Source: Bacteroidota bacterium
GTDB taxonomy: Bacteria; Bacteroidota; Bacteroidia; Bacteroidales; Dysgonomonadaceae
Direction of reading: 5' to 3'
Assembly: GCA_023388315.1 (NCBI GenBank)
Contig: JAEWGM010000041.1
Span: forward strand, 1-64,000
Length of the DNA stretch: 64,000 nucleotides
This document shows, piece after piece, positions 8,018-15,263 of this stretch (the stretch's first letter is position 1; every line of letters begins with the position of its first letter). The notes under the pieces were generated by a model, which was given only the letters and a program-made list of their open reading frames with translations, searched no databases and was not told where the DNA came from. Made by a program: the position numbers and the translations under genes.

Positions 8018-8638
8018 ATGGAAAAGTTCAAATTATTTACATTATTGACTGCCATAGGAGTTATAGCATCAATCCTTTCTTCCTGCGAAACAAATAATTA
8101 TAAAAAAAGAAAAAGTGTTCAAGAAGAAGTTTTAAATAAGTTTCCAAAGTCTCAAGGTGCTGAAGTTGAAGAATTAGCCTTTAACTTGGACGACTCTTTT
8201 CAGTCAAAATTAAGAAGTGGCGATGTTGGAGAATATCATTATCCTTCATATTACGGCGGCCATTACATTAATGAAGACAAAAAACTTGTTGTAATAATTG
8301 TTTCGGATGAAAAACAAGCAAAGAAAGAATTATCAAATAGAGCGCAAAGCAATAATTATATTATTCAAAAAGGGAAATTTTCGTATACTAGTTTGGTAGA
8401 CATTAGTGAAAGATTTGCGGATTTTTTAGATGCAAATACCAATAATCCAATTATTGAAAAACATTTCGGGGGAGCTTATATTGATATCGAAAATAATTGC
8501 TATGTGATAGAGTTGAATGATATAAATAATAATGAGGCTAAAGATTTTTTTAAAAAAGCGTTAGGAAATTCACCCGAACTTGTTTTTAAACCAACCTCCC
8601 GTAGTGGTATAGAACCGACAAGTGGTCCGAATAAATAA
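8018..8638 (+). CDS. Hypothetical lipoprotein
   Basis: This 206-residue protein begins at ATG 8018 with a lipoprotein signal MEKFKLFTLLTAIGVIASI and a probable lipidated cysteine in LSSCET. An in-frame ATG at 7982 would place 12 residues before the signal and is less likely. The mature part is charged and Asn/Lys-rich, with alternating segments such as KKLVVIIVSDEKQAKKEL and YIDIENNCYVIELND. I recognise no family. Codon use is AT-rich, like the preceding TA-like pair, so it may belong to the same acquired islet. It converges with the M20 gene 13 bases away. Confidence 0.65.
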   Translation: MEKFKLFTLLTAIGVIASILSSCETNNYKKRKSVQEEVLNKFPKSQGAEVEELAFNLDDSFQSKLRSGDVGEYHYPSYYGGHYINEDKKLVVIIVSDEKQAKKELSNRAQSNNYIIQKGKFSYTSLVDISERFADFLDANTNNPIIEKHFGGAYIDIENNCYVIELNDINNNEAKDFFKKALGNSPELVFKPTSRSGIEPTSGPNK

Positions 8639-8651
8639 TGAAAGCTAAAAA

Positions 8652-9845
8652 CTATCTGTCCATTAACGTATTTACCATAACAAACGCCGGAAAAGCCGAC
8701 GCGGTTTTCAGCGCTTCTTCATCAATCAAAAAAGTGGGGGAGTGCAATTTTCCGCACGTTCCGTTGGTATTGGCTACGCCAAACCGATAAAAACAGCACG
8801 GATATTGCTGCGTGAAAAAGCCAAAATCTTCGGCGGTCATCCGTTTCGGGTATTCTGCCACATTGGCTTCACCAAGAAATTCAGTGGCTTGAGAACGAAG
8901 GCTTTTAGTTATATCTTCGTGGCTGATGGTGCAGGGATATCCATCGGGCATGGTAATTTCACATGTGCAGCCATATGCCGCAGCGGTAGATTCTATAATT
9001 TGTGGTATAAGCTTGAGCATTTTTCGCCGTTCCGTTTCGTCCATGCAGCGCAGGGAACCGGCAAGCACCACTTCGGAAGGGATTACGTTGGTGGCGCCAT
9101 CAGCAATGAATTTACCGAACGAAAGCGTCATCGGCTCAAAAGGGTTTCGACGGCGACTGACAACCTGTTGCAGCGCGATAATAATATTAGATGCCGCCAG
9201 CACCGTGTCGTTCAACTCGTGCGGCAACGCGCCGTGCCCGCCTTGCCCTTTTACTTTAATATGCACCTCGTCGGCCGACGCCATAACCGTTCCGGTTTGA
9301 AAAGCGATGGTTCCGGCGGGCAAATCCACATACGCGTGTTGTTTTACGATAAAATCGGGAGTGAAATCGCGGAATACACCGTCTTTCAGCATCAAATCGG
9401 CGCCTCCGGGCGATTGTTCTTCGCCGGGTTGAAAAACGAACAATGCCGTTCCGCCAAATTCGCTTCGCAGTGAATGCACAATTTTTGCCGCGCCCATCAA
9501 CGATGCAGTGTGCGAATCGTGGCCGCAGGCGTGCATTACCCCTTCGTTTTGCGATTTATAGGAAACATCGTTTTTTTCATGAACGGGCAGCGCGTCCATA
9601 TCGGCAACACACGCGACGGTTTTCCCGTTGTCCGGTTTTTCACCTTTCACCCACGCCAAAATTCCGTATCCCCCAATATTTTTCCGATACGAAATGCCTT
9701 CGGCATCGAGAAATTGGGCAATGTATTTTGCCGTGTTTTCCTCTTGATACGAAAGTTCGGGATGTTGGTGCAAATAGCGGTAATGGCGGACGATTTCATG
9801 ATGGAAATCATCGGCAAGTTGGTGGATGGTGGAGGAAATAGTCAA
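8652..9845 (-). CDS. M20 family metallo-amidohydrolase (N-acyl-amino-acid/hippurate type)
   Basis: This 397-residue cytoplasmic enzyme has the M20D pattern: VACVADMDALPVHEKNDV (metal site and catalytic Asp), MHACGHDSHTASLMGAA, FQPGEEQSPGGADLML (metal-bridging EE) and a dimerisation domain with GGHGALPHELNDTV. A late metal ligand lies in KRMTAEDFGFF. Such enzymes release amino acids from N-acyl derivatives using two zinc or manganese ions. No signal peptide is seen. It appears to be a single transcription unit, convergent with the lipoprotein gene. The exact substrate cannot be assigned. Confidence 0.9.
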   Translation of the reverse strand: MTISSTIHQLADDFHHEIVRHYRYLHQHPELSYQEENTAKYIAQFLDAEGISYRKNIGGYGILAWVKGEKPDNGKTVACVADMDALPVHEKNDVSYKSQNEGVMHACGHDSHTASLMGAAKIVHSLRSEFGGTALFVFQPGEEQSPGGADLMLKDGVFRDFTPDFIVKQHAYVDLPAGTIAFQTGTVMASADEVHIKVKGQGGHGALPHELNDTVLAASNIIIALQQVVSRRRNPFEPMTLSFGKFIADGATNVIPSEVVLAGSLRCMDETERRKMLKLIPQIIESTAAAYGCTCEITMPDGYPCTISHEDITKSLRSQATEFLGEANVAEYPKRMTAEDFGFFTQQYPCCFYRFGVANTNGTCGKLHSPTFLIDEEALKTASAFPAFVMVNTLMDR

Positions 9846-9984
9846 GTTTGTTGAATTTTTCGTGTTTATTTGGCACTAAGATACGATAATTTTTCTCGAA
9901 TGAATGGAATAAATAAACCAAAAATAACTTGGATAGATCTTATTCCTTTGATTATTAAATGCATAGTGAAGAACGGTCTCTTTT

Positions 9985-10028
9985 TGTCCGTGAAAATCAG
10001 TTATATCCGTGTCATCTGTGTACTTTAA
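9985..10028. repeat. Intergenic phrase repeat (TCCGTG...ATCTGTGTA type)
   Basis: TGTCCGTGAAAATCAG, then TATCCGTGTCATCTGTGTAC, is a string seen between genes in many unrelated bacterial genomes (recalled). It lies in the 275-base spacer upstream of the M20 gene. A 68-codon reading frame crossing it is not a plausible gene. Confidence 0.4.
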
Positions 10029-10053
10029 AAATAGTTTATGACGGTTATAAATA

Positions 10054-10085
10054 ACTTTGCCAAAGTCCGAAAACTTTGGCAAAGT
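10054..10085. terminator. Hairpin downstream of the DUF1015 gene
   Basis: A perfect 13-bp stem ACTTTGCCAAAGT / ACTTTGGCAAAGT has a 6-base loop. It lies 36 bases past the DUF1015 stop on the minus strand and could act as its terminator, but the U-tract is weak. Each arm is itself nearly palindromic. Confidence 0.45.
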
Positions 10086-10120
10086 ATAGTCTGAAAGTCT
10101 TTACTCTTGGTTTCTTTTCT

Positions 10121-11365
10121 CTACGACAATTTATGTATCACCAACCCCGAGCGCAGTTTGGGCTCAAACCAGGTGGTTTTGGGTGGCATAATGTTGCCTG
10201 TGTCGGCAATGTCCATCAATTGTTTCATAGAGACGGGGTAGAGGGCGATGGCGGCTGCCATTTCTCCGCTATCCACTCGTTTTTTCAATTCGCCCAATCC
10301 GCGGATTCCGCCAACAAAATCCACGCGCTTGTCGCTGCGCAAGTCTTTGATGCCGAGAATTTCGTCTAAAATGAGGTCGGAGGTAACCGTTACGTCGAGC
10401 GCGCCAATGGGGTCGCTGTCGTCGTATGTTCCCGGCTTGGCGGTAAGATTAAACGCACGTCCATCCACATATATCGAAAAATTATGCAGATTTTTGGGTT
10501 TCTGAATTTCGGATCCGGTGGGTTCTACGGTAAAGTTTTTTTCCAGTTTTTTCAGGAATTCATCGGGCGTTAAGCCGTTTAAATCTTTCACCACGCGGTT
10601 GTAATCAATAATGGTCAATTGTTTTTCGGGGAAACAAACGGCCATAAAATAGTTATACTCTTCGTCGCCTTTGTGGTTTGGGTTGTTTTTCGCTTTTTCG
10701 GCGCCCACCAAGGCCGCGGCAGCAGAACGGTGATGCCCGTCGGCAATGTACATAGCCGGGAATGTGGCAAAAATATCGGTGATTTTTTGAATGTCGGTAT
10801 CGTCTTCAATCAGCCAAAAGTGGTGTCCCACACCGTCAACCGAAACAAAATCGTATTCAGGCTCTTGTTGAATGATGCGGGCCACGATGGCATCAATTTC
10901 CTCGTTATCGGGGTAAGCGAAAAATACCGGTTCAATGTTGGCATCGTTTACACGAACATGTTTCATGCGGTCTTCTTCCTTATCGCGGCGAGTGAGTTCG
11001 TGTTTTTTGATTTTTCCGCTCATATAATCATCTACATACGCGCCCACAACCAATCCGTATTGCGTTTTGCCGTTCATTGTTTGGGCATATACGTAGTACA
11101 TTTCCTTGTCGTCTTGCACGAGCCAGCCTTTGTCTTGAAACAATTGGAAGTTTTCGGCGGCTTTTTCATACACATCGTCATCGTGCTCGTCTTTTCCCAC
11201 CGGGAAATCAATTTCGGGTTTAATAATCCGGTAAAGCGATTTTTCGTTTCCTTCGGCTTCCTTGCGGGCTTCTTCAGAGTTCAAAACATCGTAGGGACGC
11301 GATGCCACTTCCTTAACAAACTGCTTAGGCGGACGAACGCCTTTAAATGGTTTAATAATTGCCAT
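10121..11365 (-). CDS. DUF1015 family protein
   Basis: This 414-residue soluble protein opens with MAIIKPFKGVRPPKQFVKEV and carries the DUF1015 signature YIADGHHRSAAAALVGA near residue 210, plus RPYDVLNSEEAR. The biochemical function of DUF1015 is not established. The GHHR motif resembles a ParB-like nuclease or kinase element noted in serine-kinase-related proteins, but this is only a family-level observation. It spans the full usual length. It is apparently monocistronic, with a -7 box at 11401-11408 and a hairpin downstream. Confidence 0.88.
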   Translation of the reverse strand: MAIIKPFKGVRPPKQFVKEVASRPYDVLNSEEARKEAEGNEKSLYRIIKPEIDFPVGKDEHDDDVYEKAAENFQLFQDKGWLVQDDKEMYYVYAQTMNGKTQYGLVVGAYVDDYMSGKIKKHELTRRDKEEDRMKHVRVNDANIEPVFFAYPDNEEIDAIVARIIQQEPEYDFVSVDGVGHHFWLIEDDTDIQKITDIFATFPAMYIADGHHRSAAAALVGAEKAKNNPNHKGDEEYNYFMAVCFPEKQLTIIDYNRVVKDLNGLTPDEFLKKLEKNFTVEPTGSEIQKPKNLHNFSIYVDGRAFNLTAKPGTYDDSDPIGALDVTVTSDLILDEILGIKDLRSDKRVDFVGGIRGLGELKKRVDSGEMAAAIALYPVSMKQLMDIADTGNIMPPKTTWFEPKLRSGLVIHKLS

Positions 11366-11400
11366 AATTTAAGATTAATATTTAAAAGTTAATACGTTTA

Positions 11401-11408
11401 CAAAAATA
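11401..11408 (-). promoter_or_regulatory. Putative -7 box of the DUF1015 gene
   Basis: TATTTTTG on the minus strand lies 36 bases before the start codon. No matching TTTG is found at 19-21 bases. Confidence 0.42.
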
Positions 11409-11463
11409 ATGATTTTTTGATGATAACGCGCAGCTTACGTGGTTTTAATTGAGATAAAGTTTT

Positions 11464-11494
11464 TATATTTGTTGAGAAATATTTTAAAGGAGGT
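11464..11494 (+). promoter_or_regulatory. Putative -7 box and strong Shine-Dalgarno for the small membrane protein
   Basis: TATATTTG at 11464-11471 is followed by AAAGGAGGT at 11486-11494, four bases before the ATG at 11498. A Shine-Dalgarno this complete is unusual for Bacteroidetes and fixes the start. Confidence 0.6.
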
Positions 11495-11497
11495 TTT

Positions 11498-11758
11498 ATG
11501 GGCGGAGAAGGACATATGCTGGATATGATTAAACGGTTGGAGTTGAACAGGCAACAAAGAGAAAATGCCCGAAATAAATCAAAAACCAGCCGCAAACCGC
11601 CCATTTCGACAGACTCTTTGCAAAATATTGAAAGCTTCGACATATCACAAAAAGAAGAACTCACTCCCCAGCAAAAAAAGAAATACCAATTTATTGCCAT
11701 TTTGGCGCTTATAATCTTAGTGATAGCATTTGCCATCTTACTGATTTTTATTTTCTAA
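11498..11758 (+). CDS. Small single-pass membrane protein of unknown function
   Basis: This 86-residue protein starts MGGEGHMLDMIKRLELNRQQR, has a basic/polar central stretch with KKKYQF, and ends in one hydrophobic helix (about residues 66-86, FIAILALIILVIAFAILLIF). It is therefore a tail-anchored protein with a cytoplasmic N-terminus if the positive-inside rule applies. A strong Shine-Dalgarno and a promoter-like -7 box precede it. The DMP19 gene follows after 18 bases and is probably co-transcribed. I do not recognise the family. Confidence 0.75.
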   Translation: MGGEGHMLDMIKRLELNRQQRENARNKSKTSRKPPISTDSLQNIESFDISQKEELTPQQKKKYQFIAILALIILVIAFAILLIFIF

Positions 11759-11776
11759 CAATCAATAGTTTACAAT

Positions 11777-12277
11777 ATGATACAAATATCCGACAGCCAA
11801 CTTGCCCAAGCGGCCGAAAAAGGCATGGACGAATTCCTGAAAGTTTTTACCGATGCTTACCTGAAAGCCGTGGACGGCGATATTTCCGCGGAAAATATAG
11901 ATACCTTAAACGGATTTCAGCATACGCTGCTGGCGCTTCGTTTTTTTACGGAAGAGGTGAACGAGGGCGGCTTTGTTCAATTAATCCAGAACGGATACGG
12001 CGGCTATATTTTTGATAACCCGGTTGCCAAAGCGTTAAAGCAAATGGGCGCCACCCGCTTATCGAAGATTTTGTATAAAGCAAAAGAAATATACGATAAG
12101 CACCGCGAAGAATTGGAACGTGAAACCACCGAAGAAGAATTCAATGCTATGTATATTGACTTTGAGGTTTTTGACGAGCTGGAAGAAAAATTCTTTTACG
12201 TGGAGGAAGAAGAAATTGCGATTATTGCCCAATACGTAGATGAGAATTTGGAGGATTTCGCGGAGGTTGTAAAATGA
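11777..12277 (+). CDS. DMP19/DUF4375 family protein
   Basis: This 166-residue acidic protein contains the family pattern TLLALRFFTEEVNEGGFVQLIQNGYGG (residues about 51-77), in which an edge Glu/Gly-Gly-Phe motif precedes the NGYG turn. DMP19-like proteins are small, acidic, helical DNA-mimic proteins in Neisseria, but most homologues have no known role. The C-terminal half is very Glu-rich (VEEEEIAIIAQYVDENLEDF), compatible with but not proof of DNA mimicry. It is likely in one transcript with the small membrane protein upstream. Confidence 0.8.
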   Translation: MIQISDSQLAQAAEKGMDEFLKVFTDAYLKAVDGDISAENIDTLNGFQHTLLALRFFTEEVNEGGFVQLIQNGYGGYIFDNPVAKALKQMGATRLSKILYKAKEIYDKHREELERETTEEEFNAMYIDFEVFDELEEKFFYVEEEEIAIIAQYVDENLEDFAEVVK

Positions 12278-12305
12278 ACAGCATAATACCGCATGTTTAA
12301 TTATC

Positions 12306-12700
12306 AATGTTGTCCTATAAAAATTTGTCCGTAGGACAAACCTGTGCGTAATCCCCAATTTTAATTGGGGGTGGCGGGTTAACAAACTACTTTTGATTTG
12401 ATACTTTTGTCCCGAAGGGACTGAATAATAATAACTCCGCACAAAGTGCGGGGTGGCAAGCACCACACCGCCACAGCCCCGCCAGCTGGCGGGCTGAACT
12501 TCAACCCGCCAGTTGGCGGGTTGACTTAGGATTATCGTTCATCTCCGTGCGTTCCACACACGGTTATTGATAGTTAAGTTCTTTCAGAACTTTTCTCATA
12601 GAAAACCTTCATATTATAAGTTGAAGATGGGTTACTGTTACTTTTGAGACAGTCTCTATGCACAGGTTTGTCTTGCGGACAAATTTTAGTCGGTCAGTTA
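12306..12700. repeat. Chain of palindromes bounded by inverted Rep-A copies
   Basis: Nine short hairpins follow one another: 12324-12340, 12353-12370, 12409-12421, 12437-12451, 12478-12493, 12503-12522, 12545-12563, 12576-12592 and 12667-12683. The left end (12306-12347) and the right end (12661-12700) are inverted copies of Rep-A sharing AAATTTGTCCG and GACAAACCTGTGC. This outlines a 395-base unit resembling a non-autonomous element. No gene is supported inside it. Confidence 0.6.
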
Positions 12701-12704
12701 TAAT

Positions 12705-12921
12705 TTATAAATAAGCCAATAAGGTTGTTGTCTCTTTGTTATTTTAAGCTACTAAGGTTTATTACCTAAAATAAGGTTTTGGTAATAAGAAAAACCTTAT
12801 TTTTCTTAGCAAACCTTAGTACAAATAAAACACATACAGCAAAGTGCCTTATTACCTTATTATCTCCCACCTTATTATATTATACAAATAGTTGCATTTT
12901 TAGGCCGGACTTACGTTAAAT
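12705..12921 (+). repeat. Rep-C copy 1, AT-rich intergenic element
   Basis: It begins ATAAATAAGCCAATAAGGTT, continues with CTCTTTGTTATTTTAAGCTA and many AATAAGGT/ACCTTATT units, and ends with TTTTTAGGCCGGACTTACGTT. The left 50 bases match the reverse complement of 35230-35282 with few differences. The right end resembles the IS-end motif at 202-231. No coding potential is seen. Confidence 0.6.
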
Positions 12922-12976
12922 TATTTTCTATCGCACAATAATGATTTGAAAACACGGTTCAGGAGATATTTTTCGT

Positions 12977-12984
12977 TACTTTTG
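12977..12984 (+). promoter_or_regulatory. Putative -7 box of the CDF transporter gene
   Basis: TACTTTTG lies 25 bases before the ATG at 13009 and fits TAnnTTTG. No TTTG is found at the standard distance. Confidence 0.45.
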
Positions 12985-13008
12985 CACTGATTTTACATTC
13001 ATCGAATA

Positions 13009-13926
13009 ATGGAATCCAAATCGTTAAGAAAATTCATTTATTTATCCATTTCCGCGGCGGTAATCACCATTCTGTTAAAGTATTACGCGTACTATACCAC
13101 AGGTTCCATGGGATTTCTGTCCGACGCGCTGGAGTCGTTTGTGAATCTGTTCGCGGCAATTTTCGCGCTTATTATGCTAAATTTGGCGCATAAGCCTGCC
13201 GATGAACAACACGAATATGGACACGGAAAAGCCGAGTATTTCTCCAGCGCCATTGAAGGGGCACTCATTCTCATAGCTGCTTTCAGCATTATTTATTCCG
13301 CTGTTCCGCGCATCATAAACCCAACGCCGCTTGAAAATATCAACAAAGGATTGTTGTTTTCGCTTATCGCATCCGCCATTAATTTTGCGGTGGGACGAAC
13401 GTTAATACATAACGGTAAAAAGAAAAACTCGATTATATTGGAAGCCGATGGAAAACATTTAATGACCGATGTGTGGACATCGGCAGGTGTGATTGCGGGC
13501 ATTATTTTAGTGAAGTTTACCGGCTGGCTCATTATTGACCCCATCATTGCCATTGCCGTGGCTGTCAATATTATATACACTGGATATAAACTCATCAGCC
13601 GCTCCGCCAGCGGTTTGATGGATGTGGCTATTCCCGATGCCGATTTACAGAAAATAACGAGTTATTTGGATGGGTTGAAACCCGATAACATTGAATATCA
13701 CTCCTTGTTGACACGGCAGGCGGGACAACGAAAATTTATCTCGATGCACCTGTTGGTGCCGGGTGAGTGGACGGTGAAAAAAGGACACGATTTTGCCGAT
13801 GCCGTTGAAGCACATATCGAAAGTATGTTTGAAGGGCCTGTGACTGTAACTTCTCATTTGGAGCCGATTAACGACCCCATCTCCATGACCGATATCGGTA
13901 TTGACAGGCAGAGAATAGAAGAATAG
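13009..13926 (+). CDS. Cation diffusion facilitator (CDF) family metal transporter
   Basis: This 305-residue inner-membrane protein has about six membrane helices in the first 200 residues and a cytoplasmic C-terminal domain. CDF metal-site motifs are visible: SDALESFVNL in helix 2, HEYGHGKAEYFSS between helices 3 and 4, and LMTDVWTSAGV in helix 5. The C-terminal domain has the histidines of FISMHLLVPGEWTVKKGHDF and SHLEP. CDF proteins exchange divalent metals (Zn, Fe, Mn, Co) for protons. The specific metal cannot be read reliably. It ends 11 bases from a convergent gene. Confidence 0.92.
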   Translation: MESKSLRKFIYLSISAAVITILLKYYAYYTTGSMGFLSDALESFVNLFAAIFALIMLNLAHKPADEQHEYGHGKAEYFSSAIEGALILIAAFSIIYSAVPRIINPTPLENINKGLLFSLIASAINFAVGRTLIHNGKKKNSIILEADGKHLMTDVWTSAGVIAGIILVKFTGWLIIDPIIAIAVAVNIIYTGYKLISRSASGLMDVAIPDADLQKITSYLDGLKPDNIEYHSLLTRQAGQRKFISMHLLVPGEWTVKKGHDFADAVEAHIESMFEGPVTVTSHLEPINDPISMTDIGIDRQRIEE

Positions 13927-13937
13927 GAGGGCGGTTC

Positions 13938-14645
13938 TTATTGTTCTTTTTTAAACATCGAAGCGTTAAACTCGCCGGGAAATAACGCGCTTCTGATGGA
14001 GCCGTCGCTGTTTACAATGCCGTAAAAACGGGCTTTTATATCGCCATCAATAAGGATTAAAAGGTTGTTTTCGGTATTCCAGTTTCCTTTAGATAACACC
14101 ATGTTGTAAAAATGCAACGAGTACGTTTTGTTTTGATTCAATGTTAAAACATACCCATCCAACCCCGATTTGTATTGTCCGTTTTCAATCTTTACCGCGC
14201 GTTTTTCGGCTTTGTTTTTGTTTCGAAAAGAAACCAATTCTTCTGCCGACAGAAAATTTTCCGTTATGTTTTGAGGCGTTGCCGCTTTTGACGATGTTAG
14301 GGAAAAATAGTTGTTTCCCATCCAACTAAAAGCGTTTTTCACAAAGAGTACCTTTTCTTGGGTGGTTTTCGAGGCTATTTCCATCGTCATGGTAAATCCG
14401 TGCGTTTTATCGGTAAAAACATAGGTTCCCGCCGCATCTTTTGTGAATGTACCGAATGAAAAAACATTCGACATCATAAAATCAGGCGATGCCCGATGGC
14501 TCATCTTCACAATATATTCATTGTTGGGATAAAGCTCCAAATATGTCTCAATATTGGTATCCATTTTTTGTAATTTATACGTTTGCGCACCCACGGTGCA
14601 CAATAGAAACGCGAAAAAGAAGAACGTGGCGGCTATTTTTTTCAT
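13938..14645 (-). CDS. Exported protein of unknown function with two similar halves
   Basis: This 235-residue protein has a signal peptide MKKIAATFFFFAFLLCTVGA and no membrane helix afterwards. Two segments look alike: ETYLELYPNNEYIVKM followed by SFGTFTKDAAGTYVFTD, and YVLTLNQNKTYSLHFY followed by LSKGNWNTENNLLILID. This strand pattern (polar turn, then G-x-W/F-x5-L) is common in small periplasmic beta-barrel proteins of the NlpE/lipocalin type. Function is unknown. It lies downstream of the V-ATPase operon terminator and appears to be a separate unit. Confidence 0.7.
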   Translation of the reverse strand: MKKIAATFFFFAFLLCTVGAQTYKLQKMDTNIETYLELYPNNEYIVKMSHRASPDFMMSNVFSFGTFTKDAAGTYVFTDKTHGFTMTMEIASKTTQEKVLFVKNAFSWMGNNYFSLTSSKAATPQNITENFLSAEELVSFRNKNKAEKRAVKIENGQYKSGLDGYVLTLNQNKTYSLHFYNMVLSKGNWNTENNLLILIDGDIKARFYGIVNSDGSIRSALFPGEFNASMFKKEQ

Positions 14646-14713
14646 TGCTTTGGTTTTAATTGATTATGTTGTTAAGACGGAGAATAAGTGGTTTGGATTA
14701 AAACCGCATGAAA

Positions 14714-14744
14714 AAAGCCGGTAGTTTGTGTATTTACCGGCTTT
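14714..14744 (-). terminator. Terminator of the V-ATPase operon
   Basis: A 10-bp stem AAAGCCGGTA/TACCGGCTTT with an 11-base loop is followed on the minus strand by a run of T. It lies 25 bases after the subunit K stop. Confidence 0.82.
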
Positions 14745-14768
14745 CGTTTAGTGATAATTTTCTGTTGT

Positions 14769-15227
14769 TTACAGCGCGTTTCCGATGAGGTAAACGCCCG
14801 CGAGCGCAATAATAGCGTACAACTCGGGGAAAACCGCGAGAATGAGCGTGTTACCAAACACGTTGTGCCCTTGTCCGATGGCCGCGATGCCGTTGGCACA
14901 AACCTGTCCTTGACGAATTGACGAGAGCAAGCCAACCAATCCCATTGCCAAACCGCCGCCCAATACGGCTGCCGCTTGAATGGAGGTAATGTCGGGGGTG
15001 AGTACGCCAAAAATGTTTTGGAACATAAAATATCCGGCAAATCCATACAATCCTTGCGTTCCGGGCAGGGCCGTCAGCACTAGGAAGTTACCGAATTTGC
15101 TTTCGTCTTTTTTCATTGCTCCAATTGCGGCATTTCCTGCAATGGAAACTCCGTAAGCGCTGCCTATGCCTGAAAGGGCAATCATTAACCCAACTCCTAA
15201 ATAGGCAAGTAATAAATTGATGTCCAT
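14769..15227 (-). CDS. ntpK: V-type ATP synthase subunit K (rotor ring proteolipid)
   Basis: This 152-residue protein has four membrane helices as a duplicated hairpin, the usual NtpK architecture. The ion-binding carboxylate is E135 in AVFPELYAII. The first hairpin carries LPGTQGLY (L54, T57, Q58, Y61), and helix 3 has Q106/Q108 in SIRQGQV. These positions correspond to the sodium ligands of Enterococcus hirae NtpK (Leu61, Thr64, Gln65, Gln110, Glu139), so sodium coupling is likely (inference from known structure). It is the last gene of the operon, just before a terminator. Confidence 0.95.
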   Translation of the reverse strand: MDINLLLAYLGVGLMIALSGIGSAYGVSIAGNAAIGAMKKDESKFGNFLVLTALPGTQGLYGFAGYFMFQNIFGVLTPDITSIQAAAVLGGGLAMGLVGLLSSIRQGQVCANGIAAIGQGHNVFGNTLILAVFPELYAIIALAGVYLIGNAL

Positions 15228-15263
15228 AATGTTGATTTGTTTATAGTGTTTAATTAAATATTT

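Noticed and set aside
9876..10082. 68-codon frame on the minus strand upstream of the M20 gene
   Set aside because: It runs across a common intergenic phrase repeat and a hairpin, has no start signal and no recognisable protein features.
12059..12466. 135-codon minus-strand frame overlapping the DMP19 gene and the hairpin chain
   Set aside because: It is antisense to a conserved gene and continues into palindromic repeats.
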